Source of the DNA: Panonychus citri
Taxonomy: Eukaryota; Arthropoda; Arachnida; Trombidiformes; Tetranychidae
Assembly (NCBI RefSeq): GCF_014898815.1
Contig: NW_026515445.1
Coordinates: 310,001-374,000, forward strand
Length of the DNA: 64,000 bases
Reading direction: 5' to 3'
Below the pieces are notes generated by a model. That model saw nothing but the letters and a program-made list of their open reading frames with translations, ran no database searches and was not told the DNA's origin. The translations under genes and the position numbers were made by a program. Numbering within the stretch: the stretch's first letter is position 1; each line of letters starts with the position of its first letter. Below are positions 49,560-59,271 of this stretch, one piece after another.

Positions 49560-51257
49560 TCAAACATAATGAGTTGTTGTTGTTGTCGTGTTTGGGTGTT
49601 GTTGTTGTGGTTGCTGGGTTGAAGTCAACTGTTGATTAGAAGATGATGAGGAAGATGAGGATGAGGATAACGAGGTTGTTGATACAAGACTTTGAGGTGT
49701 CGTTGTTAGGGTTGTTAAAAGTGAACTGGTCATTGGGTTTGACCCAACGCCAACACTGCCAACATTTGTTGTGGTTACTGGTGTGACTGAAAGTGATGAT
49801 GAAGATGTTGACTGAGAAGATGAAGGTTGAGTAGGTAATGGGGGAAGATGATGAGATGATTTGGATGAAGATGATGAGTTTGGAAGAGCAGAGTCTAAGG
49901 AAGAGGTTGACACAGATACTTTGTTGATACCTTGATGTTTACCAGAAGATGAGAGGCCTGATTTGGGTGAAGAGTAAGAAGATGATGGCGACGATGAATT
50001 GGAAGAAGTTGTTAAATCCATTAAAGATGAATGATTAAGACTCGGAAGATTACCAGTGGAAGATGAATTTATTGTCGTTGTATTTGTTGTGACAGTAGAT
50101 GAAGACGATGAAGAGGAAGAAGATGATGAACCCGAAGATCCAGTTGAACAAGTTGCTTTCAAGGTGTTACTATTTCCAGCGGTGGAAAGTGAGGAACTGG
50201 AAACAGTACCGACAGAATTAACTGTTAATCGTTTGGCTGAACCACCGGAACCACTAGAAGGAGATGTTGTCCCTGAACAACCATTGGAATTACCCATAGT
50301 TGATTGGATTCTAATCATTTCCATTTGGTGCATTTCTGCGATACTTTCTTTTAGATCTTCGAAAAATTTGAACCGATCAGTGTCATTACGAGCGTTGAAA
50401 AGAATCATTGTCTTATCTTTATCCACTCTGGAAGAGATTTTGATTCCATACGGATAATAGTGTGTTGAGAAAAGGGAAACATTCACTGATGTTAATAAGA
50501 TACTTCGACGGTAACTGTACAATTGTGAAGCGACCGAACCATTACCAAGATGATTCGAGGCCACTGATGCTGCGGCGGCAGCGGCGATATTGGTTGTTCT
50601 TGGAGCAGATCCTCCTCCCTTCTTGTACACTTTGGTGACTAAAAGTAGATCATTGAAAAGGAAAACTTCTCTTTGGTGTTGACCTTGACGCTCTTTCTTA
50701 TTTAGATCAACAATCTCATGAAGTCGACAGAAACATATTAACCGTCTATAAGTATTTGCACTTAAATTGGGAACTGTAACATTTCGAGATGAGGCTACCA
50801 AAGAAGCTTGAACTTTGAGCACTTGTAAACAATGATCATGACCTGTTTTCATTTCCGCTTGTTTGATCCGCTCATAGATTCCTATTAGAAAGTCTTCCGT
50901 TAAATTGGACTTGACTACACCCCGAAGATTTTTAATCCATTGATCGACTGTCATTCTACGTTTATTATTGGGAACATGTAGATCAGTATTAAGCATAATA
51001 ATTGCAAATGACAGGATAAATACGTCATCCTTATTGGTAATTATAGGTGTTTCCTCCGAATCACCACCTCGATCTAGTTCAAGACCCTCATTACATTCAC
51101 AGTAACGTTCAGCAAATGTTTCAACCAATCTCTCGATTTTCTGAGCTTCACCTGAATAAGATTAATATAGAAAGTGGATGAAGAAGATGAAGAAGACAAA
51201 AAGAGGATATTAGTTAATATATTTGAATAAGTACCTTAACTTAGTGAAGGATGAAAA

Positions 51258-51311
<54 letters not shown>

Positions 51312-53955
51312 AGTGTGTTTAAGGTAGGAAAAGGTAGTAGATGAATAATGAAACTGATTAGCTGAATGGTGAACATTTTGTTTTCTTGATTGTTTACAGT
51401 TTAAATACAACAATAAGTTGAAACGGGAAATCAGATATAATAGATATAGATTTTCATGTATTCTCTCAAATATAAGGCTTCTTTTTCCTGTTAACTCTCT
51501 TGTCAACATGATTACAGTCAAAATAATAACGATCATTGTGATGATGAGACTGATGAGGACGATCAGATTGTGAGGATGAAGAAGATGATTATTATTGTTA
51601 TGATAAACAAAACAAAACAACAACGGAACTGACATCACACGACAGATTAACAGGTAACTCAATCGTTCAATTGGCGGATAGTAAAATGATCAATAAACGA
51701 GTTAATTGTTAATGACAATTTGTTATGATCCCTAAAGTAATAAATCAAATTGGTTTTTTTTGTTGTTCAAAGTACAGGGCGATTACGTTAAATTAACAGA
51801 TTTGTTTTCGGAATAACTTGAGAACGGCGAATCGTTGACAAGATCAGATTGCAGATATGGACTTGGAGACCAATTTGTTTGACATCAAGTTCGAAACTGA
51901 CCTTTCGGTAGGCCAAAAGTCCGTCAGAATTTCGCTTGAGAACAGAAATCATTTTTCTGGCTTTAAAAGAGCAAAATATTTCGCAAAATTTTACCAGATA
52001 ATTTTGGCCTAGCGATTCATGGACTTTGGCCTACCGAAAGGTCAGTTTCGAACTTGATGTCAAACAAATTTATCAAGTCCATATCTAATCTGATCTTGTC
52101 AACGATTCGCCGTTCTCAAGTTATTCCGAAAACAAATCTGTTAATTTAACGTAATCGCCCTGTATAATTCATAACGCTCAAAACACCCAATAGAAACGAA
52201 AATTTACTGTTGCAAATTGTATTAATTAAAAGGACATTAATTAATGGTCATGGTAAAAGGATAAACGATTTGTTAATTTATATATTTACCTGGAAATCGG
52301 AAGAAAGTTTGAAATTTTCTCAACCCAACATCTAATAACATTCCAGTAAAATCCATCTCTCGAACGAAAAATTTTAAAACTAATTGATTGAATGGAGATT
52401 GTAAATCTCCAAGATACTCTCCAATCATCTGTTTGGATAATCCTTTTTTGGTTAATAGAAATGTAGCCACTCGAACGGCTTTTCGTCCACAGTCCAGATT
52501 ACCGGAATAATGGACCAATTTAGATTCATCAACAATGTCGTCGATGAAACCTTTGTCAAATAGATATTGAATCCCTCTTTCTGGTGGATTTTTATTAAAC
52601 AAATTTAAACCTACACGATATTCACGAGCTCTTATCACATCATAATGTGGTGTCCGGTGGGGAAATGATGTAGCTGAAACTGAGGTTTTCATTGAACCAC
52701 CATGATGAACATGAACGGAATTTTGTTGTTGCTGTTGTTGATATTGATGTTGTTGGGGTAGAGGTTGTGATGGTTGTGGGTGTGCATTGTGTTGACTTGA
52801 TAATTGTTGATGTCCTTGTGAAAGGTGATTAGTATTGGCAGAGATTTTATTCTTGACCACCACACGACCACTATTACCTGTACTTCCAGCACCACCTCCT
52901 CCTCCGCTTGTAGCTACTGGAGATGATTGAAGAGAAGGCATTGTAGGTGAACGAGGTATAATTGAATTAGAATTAACAAGATTATTACTTATATTATTAT
53001 TGAAACTATTGGAGAAACCATTTGGATGAAAATTTGGGTGATGATGATAAAGATGTTGTTGTTGTTGGTTTTGCTGTTGCTGTTGATGTTGATGTTGTTG
53101 TTGCTGATGGTTTTGGTTTTGGTTTTGGTTTTGGTGTTGTTGTTGCTGTTGATGGACTTGATGGGTTTGTTGCTGATTTAGATGATGATGATTAAATGTA
53201 CCTTTAGGAGCAGAAGATGATGAACTGGTTCGAGTTAATTTTGATTCACTTTGTTTAAATGATGATTTAAGATTTTGATGTAAAGGCTCAAATGATTGAC
53301 TAGATTCCCCATCAACAAAATCATTTACAATTAAACCACCAAGGCTTGTCGCACTACCCCCACCGGTCACAGTTAAACTATGCTGTTGCTGTTGTTGTTG
53401 TTGTTGTTGTTGTTGTCGCAATTGTTGCTGTTTCTGGAGATCCTTTTCTTGATTATTGACTCGTAGCGCATTCAAAGCAAGATTTTTAAACCTTTTGTTC
53501 AACTGATAATTACGGAAAGCTTTTTGTATCACCGAAGCTGCTTTGAACGATCCTTTTCCATATTTACGAACAATTATCTCTAATCGTTTATCCATAATCT
53601 CTTGTGACAATTCATAGGTTTCTGGCTTCCTCTCTCCTCCATTAGTTGTTGATCCATGGTGTATGGATGAAGCTGCTGTTGTAACATCAACAGGAAGTTG
53701 CCTACTTCAACAGAAACATCACAATTATGAGATTTGATCAAAAAGGAAAAAAAGAATAAATTCTTACCTTGATTTGTGGCTCTTATTCTTGAGACTTAAC
53801 ATTTGAAAATTGAACATTATCCGTTCATTTTCATGAAGAAGTGAATCTCTTTCCACTCGCAGGAGAGATATCTGATTTTCAAGGTCTTCTATTCGGAGAA
53901 ACTGTTTCTTTATGAACTGTTGGTAACTTGTTTTACAATCACAGTCTTGAGACAT
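49560..53955 (-). CDS. siz: Arf guanine-nucleotide exchange factor, IQSEC/schizo family
   Basis: Three exons, 53955-53768, 53701-52290 and 51151-49560, with GT-AG borders and matching phases; 1,063 residues. Exon 1 gives MSQDCDCKTS and a short coiled coil (about 15-50). Exon 2 carries the IQ motif (AASVIQKAFRNYQLNKRF, about 117-134, calmodulin-binding), Gln/His-rich linkers and the first half of the Sec7 domain (from about 415: HYDVIRAREYRVGLNLFN, then KKGLSKQMIGEYLGD). Exon 3 completes Sec7 (VFILSFAIIMLNTDLHVPN, about 577-595), then a PH domain (about 665-810) and a long Ser/Thr/Gln tail ending THYV. The family (IQSEC1-3, fly schizo/loner) loads GTP onto Arf6/Arf1 at the plasma membrane and endosomes, acting in axon guidance, myoblast fusion and synapses. 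The 1.1-kb intron 2 contains a MITE. Confidence 0.92.
51258..51309. repeat. Compound (GT)n(GA)n microsatellite in Arf-GEF intron (right copy)
   Basis: A short GT run followed by about 40 bp of GA, at the position homologous to 45548-45622 in the left copy. Confidence 0.93.
51775..52162. mobile_element. Tc1/mariner-type MITE with long inverted repeats and TA duplication
   Basis: A 388-bp element whose two ends are long inverted repeats of about 140-148 bp. It starts CAGGGCGATTACGTTAAATT and ends with the reverse complement. Small indels separate the arms near their inner ends. It is flanked by TA on both sides (51773-51774 and 52163-52164). The paralogous intron at 46079-46080 has the same flanks with a single TA and no element, so TA is the target duplication. 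This is the signature of Tc1/mariner superfamily elements. There is no open frame, so it would be non-autonomous and mobilised in trans. It sits inside intron 2 of the intact Arf-GEF. Confidence 0.92.
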
Positions 53956-56184
53956 TTTGACGAAAAAAAATGAAAGAGAATAAAAAAAATTCTAATTGTA
54001 ATAATTGACTCCAGCAGACAGTAAAAATGAGAGAGAATTTATTACAACAAAGAGTAAGGACTCATTTCAGTTCAACTGAAAGATTCAAGTAAAAACACCT
54101 GGATGGTTGATCCAAACTCTTCGTGAGTCTAACGCCATCTGAGAACTTAAATCGAAAACAAACAAGTAAACAAACCAACATGTCGACTTGTGAGATGGTC
54201 GAGGGAGGAGACGTTTGTTATTTAACACACTTATCCATCAACATTTGGTGTCACTCTTTTGGTTTCGTCCGATGATTTGTAGCTGAAAGTGTAAACGCTG
54301 ACCCACGGACTTGTTTTCAGCTTCACCGTTTAATCTAAAGAGTATTCGTCGGCTGGTGAGCTGAAAGCAAATACAAGGCTATTCAACTTCATTTTACGCA
54401 GATTTTCGGATATAAGTGAAAAATTAGTGGGCTTAAAAACCCCAGACCTACGTACAGATACATTTCAGAACTGAAGGAATTTGTGGAAAAAGTTTCAAGG
54501 TCATTGAGATCGTTTCACGATAAACCCATTTAAAGGTCATTTGAAGATTTTTTGAAAAGAAGAACAAAAATTATCCAATGATCGAAGTTTGAAGGAATAA
54601 ATTTAAACCTTTGAATCTCGTCTTTATAACAACTTGATCTGATCACTTGTAAAATTGTATCGTGATTTCAATCTTTTCATTTCGAATGAAATAAGCAACG
54701 ATCGTGCAAATTGACATCGATCGTGGTTTTAATTTATTCCTTAATTATTTATTAATTATTATATTTGAATCTCTTTGTTTTAAATTAAATCATAGAATGA
54801 CCTTGTAACCTTATCCTTACAGAATGACCTAAATGATCTCTAGCTGACATTCCTTTAGACTTTTTTTCCAAACTCATCAATTAATAGAAAAGACAATTAA
54901 CCTTAGAAATTGCTAGAGGAAGAAGACGAAAGAAACATTTTCACAGAAGCATAAATACACGTATGTTGCAACTATTTAAATTTCTTTTAATTATCTTGTT
55001 GGTCGTTATAATTGAGTTTTCTCCCATTGGATCCATTTGTTCATTTGTGACGGTATCGGGGTTCGAGTACCTTAAAGAGAGAGAGAAAGAGTGCGAGAGG
55101 AGAGGAAAAACTTTGATCAGCTTTGAAAGTGAAAGCTAGGAAATCAAAGAGAGAGAGAGAGAGAGATTTTAACAAGAGAAGATCTCGAAGTGAACATAAT
55201 TTATTTTCATTTTTTCTCTTATATACAAATTAAGAGGGAGTCTTTTCATCATCATCTTATCTTTGACCAATGGTCAGCTGGGTCAGGGTGATGATGATGA
55301 TTACAACACAATGTTGAGCAATCAACAATCATCACAACCAATTGTTATTGTTGATTGTAAGTGTATTGTACTGACTGTAGGTGATGATTGTTGATTGTAA
55401 GTGGTTACAATCAGGGGAGAGAAGTTGATCTCCTCACACATTTATTACTCAAGTAAAATCGAAACGAAACTGATAAACAAAAGGTAATCGTTAAATTAAT
55501 TTTCTAATGTAGTTGTTTGAAGCTAAATCAAAACCCTTTATTTAAGATTGAAGGAAAATGAACTCAAATACGATTAATATTAAATATATTTTAAAAAATG
55601 GAATTCTCAATAACTTTTTCGTTTTGCCATCTTATATATCTTTGATGACAATGAGCTCACAAACTCAGTGCCAAGGATAGGAGAATGTGTAAGATAATGA
55701 AATATCCTCCAAATGACCTTTAAACGCGTTTCTTCGCCGATGACATTAATGACCTTGAATTTTGCAACAGGTTTTGTTTCAGGTATCGATTGGCATCTTA
55801 AACTTTCACCGACAATTAGCATGCACATCACATACGGTCAAATAGCACGAAAATCAAGGTTCATCGGACTCATCGCATCCATCAGTACTATGTAAAGCTC
55901 AGGATGAATGATTAACCTCTTCTTCAAATTTTACCGTTATCTTTTTATAATGCACGTTTTTGGAATCAATATACAAAAATATTTATCAATTATCTTCTCG
56001 ATCCTTAAAATATAAATACTAGTAATAGATTTTAAGTCAATAATATTGTCATGTTACTATGACACCTTAATTGTAACAATAATAATAATAATAAGATTCG
56101 GCGTGAATTTAACATTCAGAATTGAAAATTTCATCAGCATGTCAAATTTTCTTTCATTGTGAATAGTAATTATTTGACTTTAAA
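53956..56184. other. Spacer between Arf-GEF 5' end and first gustatory receptor
   Basis: Holds the promoter side of the Arf-GEF (53956-54560, somewhat GC-richer than surrounding spacer). A further coding-like patch at about 55600-55900 has overlapping open frames on both strands without a recognisable domain. A short GA run lies at 55151-55166. Confidence 0.5.
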
Positions 56185-57327
56185 ATGAAATTCAACTTAG
56201 TCTCTGTAATTAAATTGTCGTTCATTGATAAATGGTTTCTATTTTTGAATGGACTAAATTCTGATGCTCGAGTATCAGATGAATCGAGCGGCTCTTTATT
56301 ATCAGGGTACAAATCGATTCCTTTTTTTGTGAACATTTTCATCTCATTAATTAATATCGTAAATGTCAACTACTTGGGAACAGTTAATGTTACATCAGGC
56401 AATTTACTAATTACTCTTCGTGAGGTAACATACATTTTACTGGTCGCTGCCATGAAAATGACCATCACCGGTTACAATCAACTGGTCACTTCTACGATCC
56501 CTTCCCTTAGCTCATCACAAAAAATTAAAATAACCAAAATCCGATTATGTTTGTTAATTGTTTACATTATTTTCTTAAATTATCAAACTATCCAATTGTT
56601 AATCAACTTTAATTGGTCTTCGTTAGCTGATAAACTAATCAATTTTGGGAGTTTGTTTCTATTGATTCATTCAATTTGGATCTCAAATGGACTTCACTTT
56701 TATTCAACTTATTTATATACAATTTCCGTTTATTCAGTTCATCAATTGTGTCTCTCATTTAAAGATAAAGTGATCTTTACAATGAACAAGTCCACTCGCC
56801 CGTCCACTCATGATATTACCACGATCCGAAGTGACCGCTTCCGTTATCAGGCAATTAAACGTTTTCTTGATCGGACAATTAACTGGTGGTCAATTGTTTG
56901 GTATTTCGACGCATTTTTCACCACGTGTTTAATTTTGGTCAACTGTTTCTATCCCTCATTACCCAACACAGAATCAACATCAACCCTTACCAACAATTTA
57001 CTAATCATTTACCTAATTCGCACTCTATCACTTTTTGGAATCACAATTCTGGTTGATTATATCACTAATTATGAAACTTCAATTACCTTTTACATTGGTG
57101 ATCATTTGGCACCTCGACTTGATGATTCGATGGAAATTAAATTGGAATATGTTAAATTAAGCCAAGAATTAGGATCCAGGCCTTTTATCCCTTATACTTT
57201 GGCCGATATGTTCAATATTAATCGTAATTTGATTCTTTCATTTTTCTCAGCTGTTCTGCCCCTCACAGTAATTACACTTAGTTTCATTCGAGAATCAAAT
57301 CAATCATCACCAACCAACTCTTCTTAA
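56185..57327 (+). CDS. Gustatory-receptor-like seven-transmembrane protein
   Basis: A single-exon frame of 380 residues from the ATG at 56185. Seven hydrophobic segments are visible at about 46-62, 73-92, 121-141, 151-183, 235-257, 272-295 and 349-368, with a hydrophilic loop (about 195-230) before the fifth. The C-terminal block (FIPYTLADMFNINRNLILSF) has the position and character of the family's conserved end of TM7. Spider mites carry a very large, mostly intronless gustatory receptor family, and this fits by length and topology. The likely role is a contact-chemosensory ligand-gated channel in the plasma membrane. No family signature is strong enough by eye to name a ligand or subfamily. 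Confidence 0.75.
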   Translation: MKFNLVSVIKLSFIDKWFLFLNGLNSDARVSDESSGSLLSGYKSIPFFVNIFISLINIVNVNYLGTVNVTSGNLLITLREVTYILLVAAMKMTITGYNQLVTSTIPSLSSSQKIKITKIRLCLLIVYIIFLNYQTIQLLINFNWSSLADKLINFGSLFLLIHSIWISNGLHFYSTYLYTISVYSVHQLCLSFKDKVIFTMNKSTRPSTHDITTIRSDRFRYQAIKRFLDRTINWWSIVWYFDAFFTTCLILVNCFYPSLPNTESTSTLTNNLLIIYLIRTLSLFGITILVDYITNYETSITFYIGDHLAPRLDDSMEIKLEYVKLSQELGSRPFIPYTLADMFNINRNLILSFFSAVLPLTVITLSFIRESNQSSPTNSS

Positions 57328-58050
57328 TTGTTGATCAACAACAACAATCAATAAGACTTGAGACACTCGAACCAATCACTTACAATTGTTATTGTCAATT
57401 TTTTTCTCATAACTTTCCAATTTTGAACAATCAGTTAACAATAATTGATTAATTGTAAGGTCAACTTGTTAACACTTAATATCTTTCAATAGTTAATCAA
57501 CTTACCTTGAGAGCAAATGTTTAATATGTACAGTTAATTATGATAAAGATTATTATTATTACCGTTACTTTAACATTGTATTCAATTGTTGTTGCGATTT
57601 CAATAAGATTTTCATGATTAAAAATAAATCAGAAAGAAAAATCTATCAACACTAAATTAAAATCAATAATTCAATATTTTTTTTTGTCTGTCCGATGAAA
57701 AATTGACAATTAAAGTAACAATTAATTTGGTATAAAGTTCATTAAGTTATCAATTTCATTGGAAGAAAATTTAATCATCAACTAAATCTAAATTTTTAAA
57801 AGTTTCCAATCAATTAAATCGAAATGATTAACAAAAAGAAATGTTAATTTCCCAATCAATCAATATACGAATTTTTAATAACAGTTTTCATCGATAATTC
57901 AATTGATGAGAAATTAAATTTTCTTCTATTGATTATTAGCAAATTAACTTTTCTTTTTTTTCTGATATTTTGATTTCTAATTGTTCCCTAATCGGGTAAG
58001 GGTTTCCAATTGTTTTCCAATTAGTCGTGAGTTCATTTCTTTGTTCAATC
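57328..58050. other. Spacer between the two receptor genes
   Basis: AT-rich DNA with no open frame of note. It presumably contains the 3' UTR of the first receptor and the promoter of the second. Confidence 0.5.
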
Positions 58051-59271
58051 ATGATTATCGTCGATAACTATTTTCTATCAATATTCTTCTTAATTGTTGG
58101 AATACCAGTTAATCATGTTTCGAATCAGTTACCATTCAATTACTATTCTAAACTGTATTCACCTTTCATCTATTCCATTGCCTGTGTAAACTGTGCCTTC
58201 TTCGTGTACATTGTGATCACTTTCGACCGAACCAACCCAAGTCTTTATATCGAGTTCGAAAGATCATTCACCGGATTGTTACAGTTAATCATAATTGGAA
58301 TTTATCGACAATCATGGATATCGTTACATCTAACAATTAACTCCTACACTTACCCGACCGATTGGGTTGCGAAAATTAGACGAACCAGTTATCTCCTCTT
58401 GGGCCTTTTGAGCTTCGTTTTTACAATGGAAACTTATTCTTGGTGGGTTTCCGGTTCCATCGACGATTGGTACAAATTTTTTTACGCATCACTTTGGAAT
58501 CTATCTTATAGCTCAAAGGTTATTCTCATAGTGACCACAATCGGCCTTCGGGTGTTCATTATTAACGGGGTTGTGTACACTTCCATTGTCTTCTATTTAT
58601 ACTCATTTTTCCGACTCCATGTTGTTTACGATAAACTTTATTCTCATCTTTCATCATCTTCGTTCACAGTTCAACCTGTTGTCCCCTTTCAATCAATTTC
58701 TAATCTTCTATCAACCTCACCATCTCATCTTTCGGTTGACAATCAATTGTACCAATTAAGAATAGCCTGGATTCGATTATCTTCAATTAAACGGACACTC
58801 GAATCTTCCTTTAACATGTTACCCGCTATTTGGTTTGGTCGATATTTCCTTGAATCTTTTCTGTGTCTTCTTCGAGTTTCCCAAACTCTCAGTTCTGTCA
58901 ATCTACTCTCTTGGTATTATTTAGTCGATAAATTTACTCTTCTTTTCAATCTAACAGTAGTTCTTGTAGCACTCATTCATTTAATTGATCGTATTACTCG
59001 TGATGATATCAGATTATCGACTTTCATAGCTGATCAATCGAGTTTGTCCTATTGGAATAGTTACAATTTCAATTATGCTCGTAAACGGAACAATTCTGAT
59101 TACAAAGTTACCGTTGAAGAAATTCTGATAAAATCTGAGATTCGTCGAGTTCCTTATGTCCCAATAACCATTGGTCAGTGTATTGAAGTTCGAAGAGCTT
59201 TCGTTCCCATTTACATTAACACTTTGGTTCCAATCGTTGTCATGGCTTTAGATTTTACCAAAATATACTGA
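58051..59271 (+). CDS. Gustatory-receptor-like seven-transmembrane protein
   Basis: A single-exon frame of 406 residues. I start at the ATG at 58051 (MIIVDNYFLS); the open frame begins eight codons earlier at a GTG. Multiple hydrophobic segments alternate with short polar loops. The C-terminal region (VPYVPITIGQCIEVRRAF, then IYINTLVPIVVMAL) matches the layout of the preceding receptor's end (a PY-x-P/L stretch, a polar helix, then TM7). The two proteins are clearly diverged, so the tandem duplication is old or they arrived separately. The same family logic applies: a chemosensory channel of the arthropod Gr superfamily, ligand unknown. Confidence 0.75.
   Translation: MIIVDNYFLSIFFLIVGIPVNHVSNQLPFNYYSKLYSPFIYSIACVNCAFFVYIVITFDRTNPSLYIEFERSFTGLLQLIIIGIYRQSWISLHLTINSYTYPTDWVAKIRRTSYLLLGLLSFVFTMETYSWWVSGSIDDWYKFFYASLWNLSYSSKVILIVTTIGLRVFIINGVVYTSIVFYLYSFFRLHVVYDKLYSHLSSSSFTVQPVVPFQSISNLLSTSPSHLSVDNQLYQLRIAWIRLSSIKRTLESSFNMLPAIWFGRYFLESFLCLLRVSQTLSSVNLLSWYYLVDKFTLLFNLTVVLVALIHLIDRITRDDIRLSTFIADQSSLSYWNSYNFNYARKRNNSDYKVTVEEILIKSEIRRVPYVPITIGQCIEVRRAFVPIYINTLVPIVVMALDFTKIY

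Larger units (their letters stand above)
48893..53700. repeat. Segmental duplication, right copy (Arf-GEF locus)
   Basis: The counterpart of 43590-47632. It contains the full 3' coding end, the MITE at 51775-52162 and a shorter GA array. Confidence 0.93.

Noticed and set aside
50056..50457. Plus-strand acidic frame of 133 codons (and its twin at 44446-44739)
   Set aside because: Antisense shadow of the Ser/Thr-rich tail and PH exon of the Arf-GEF, duplicated only because the gene is.
55040..55075. GGTTCGAGTACC, resembling a tRNA T-arm
   Set aside because: No acceptor stem, D-arm or A-box at the right distance upstream.
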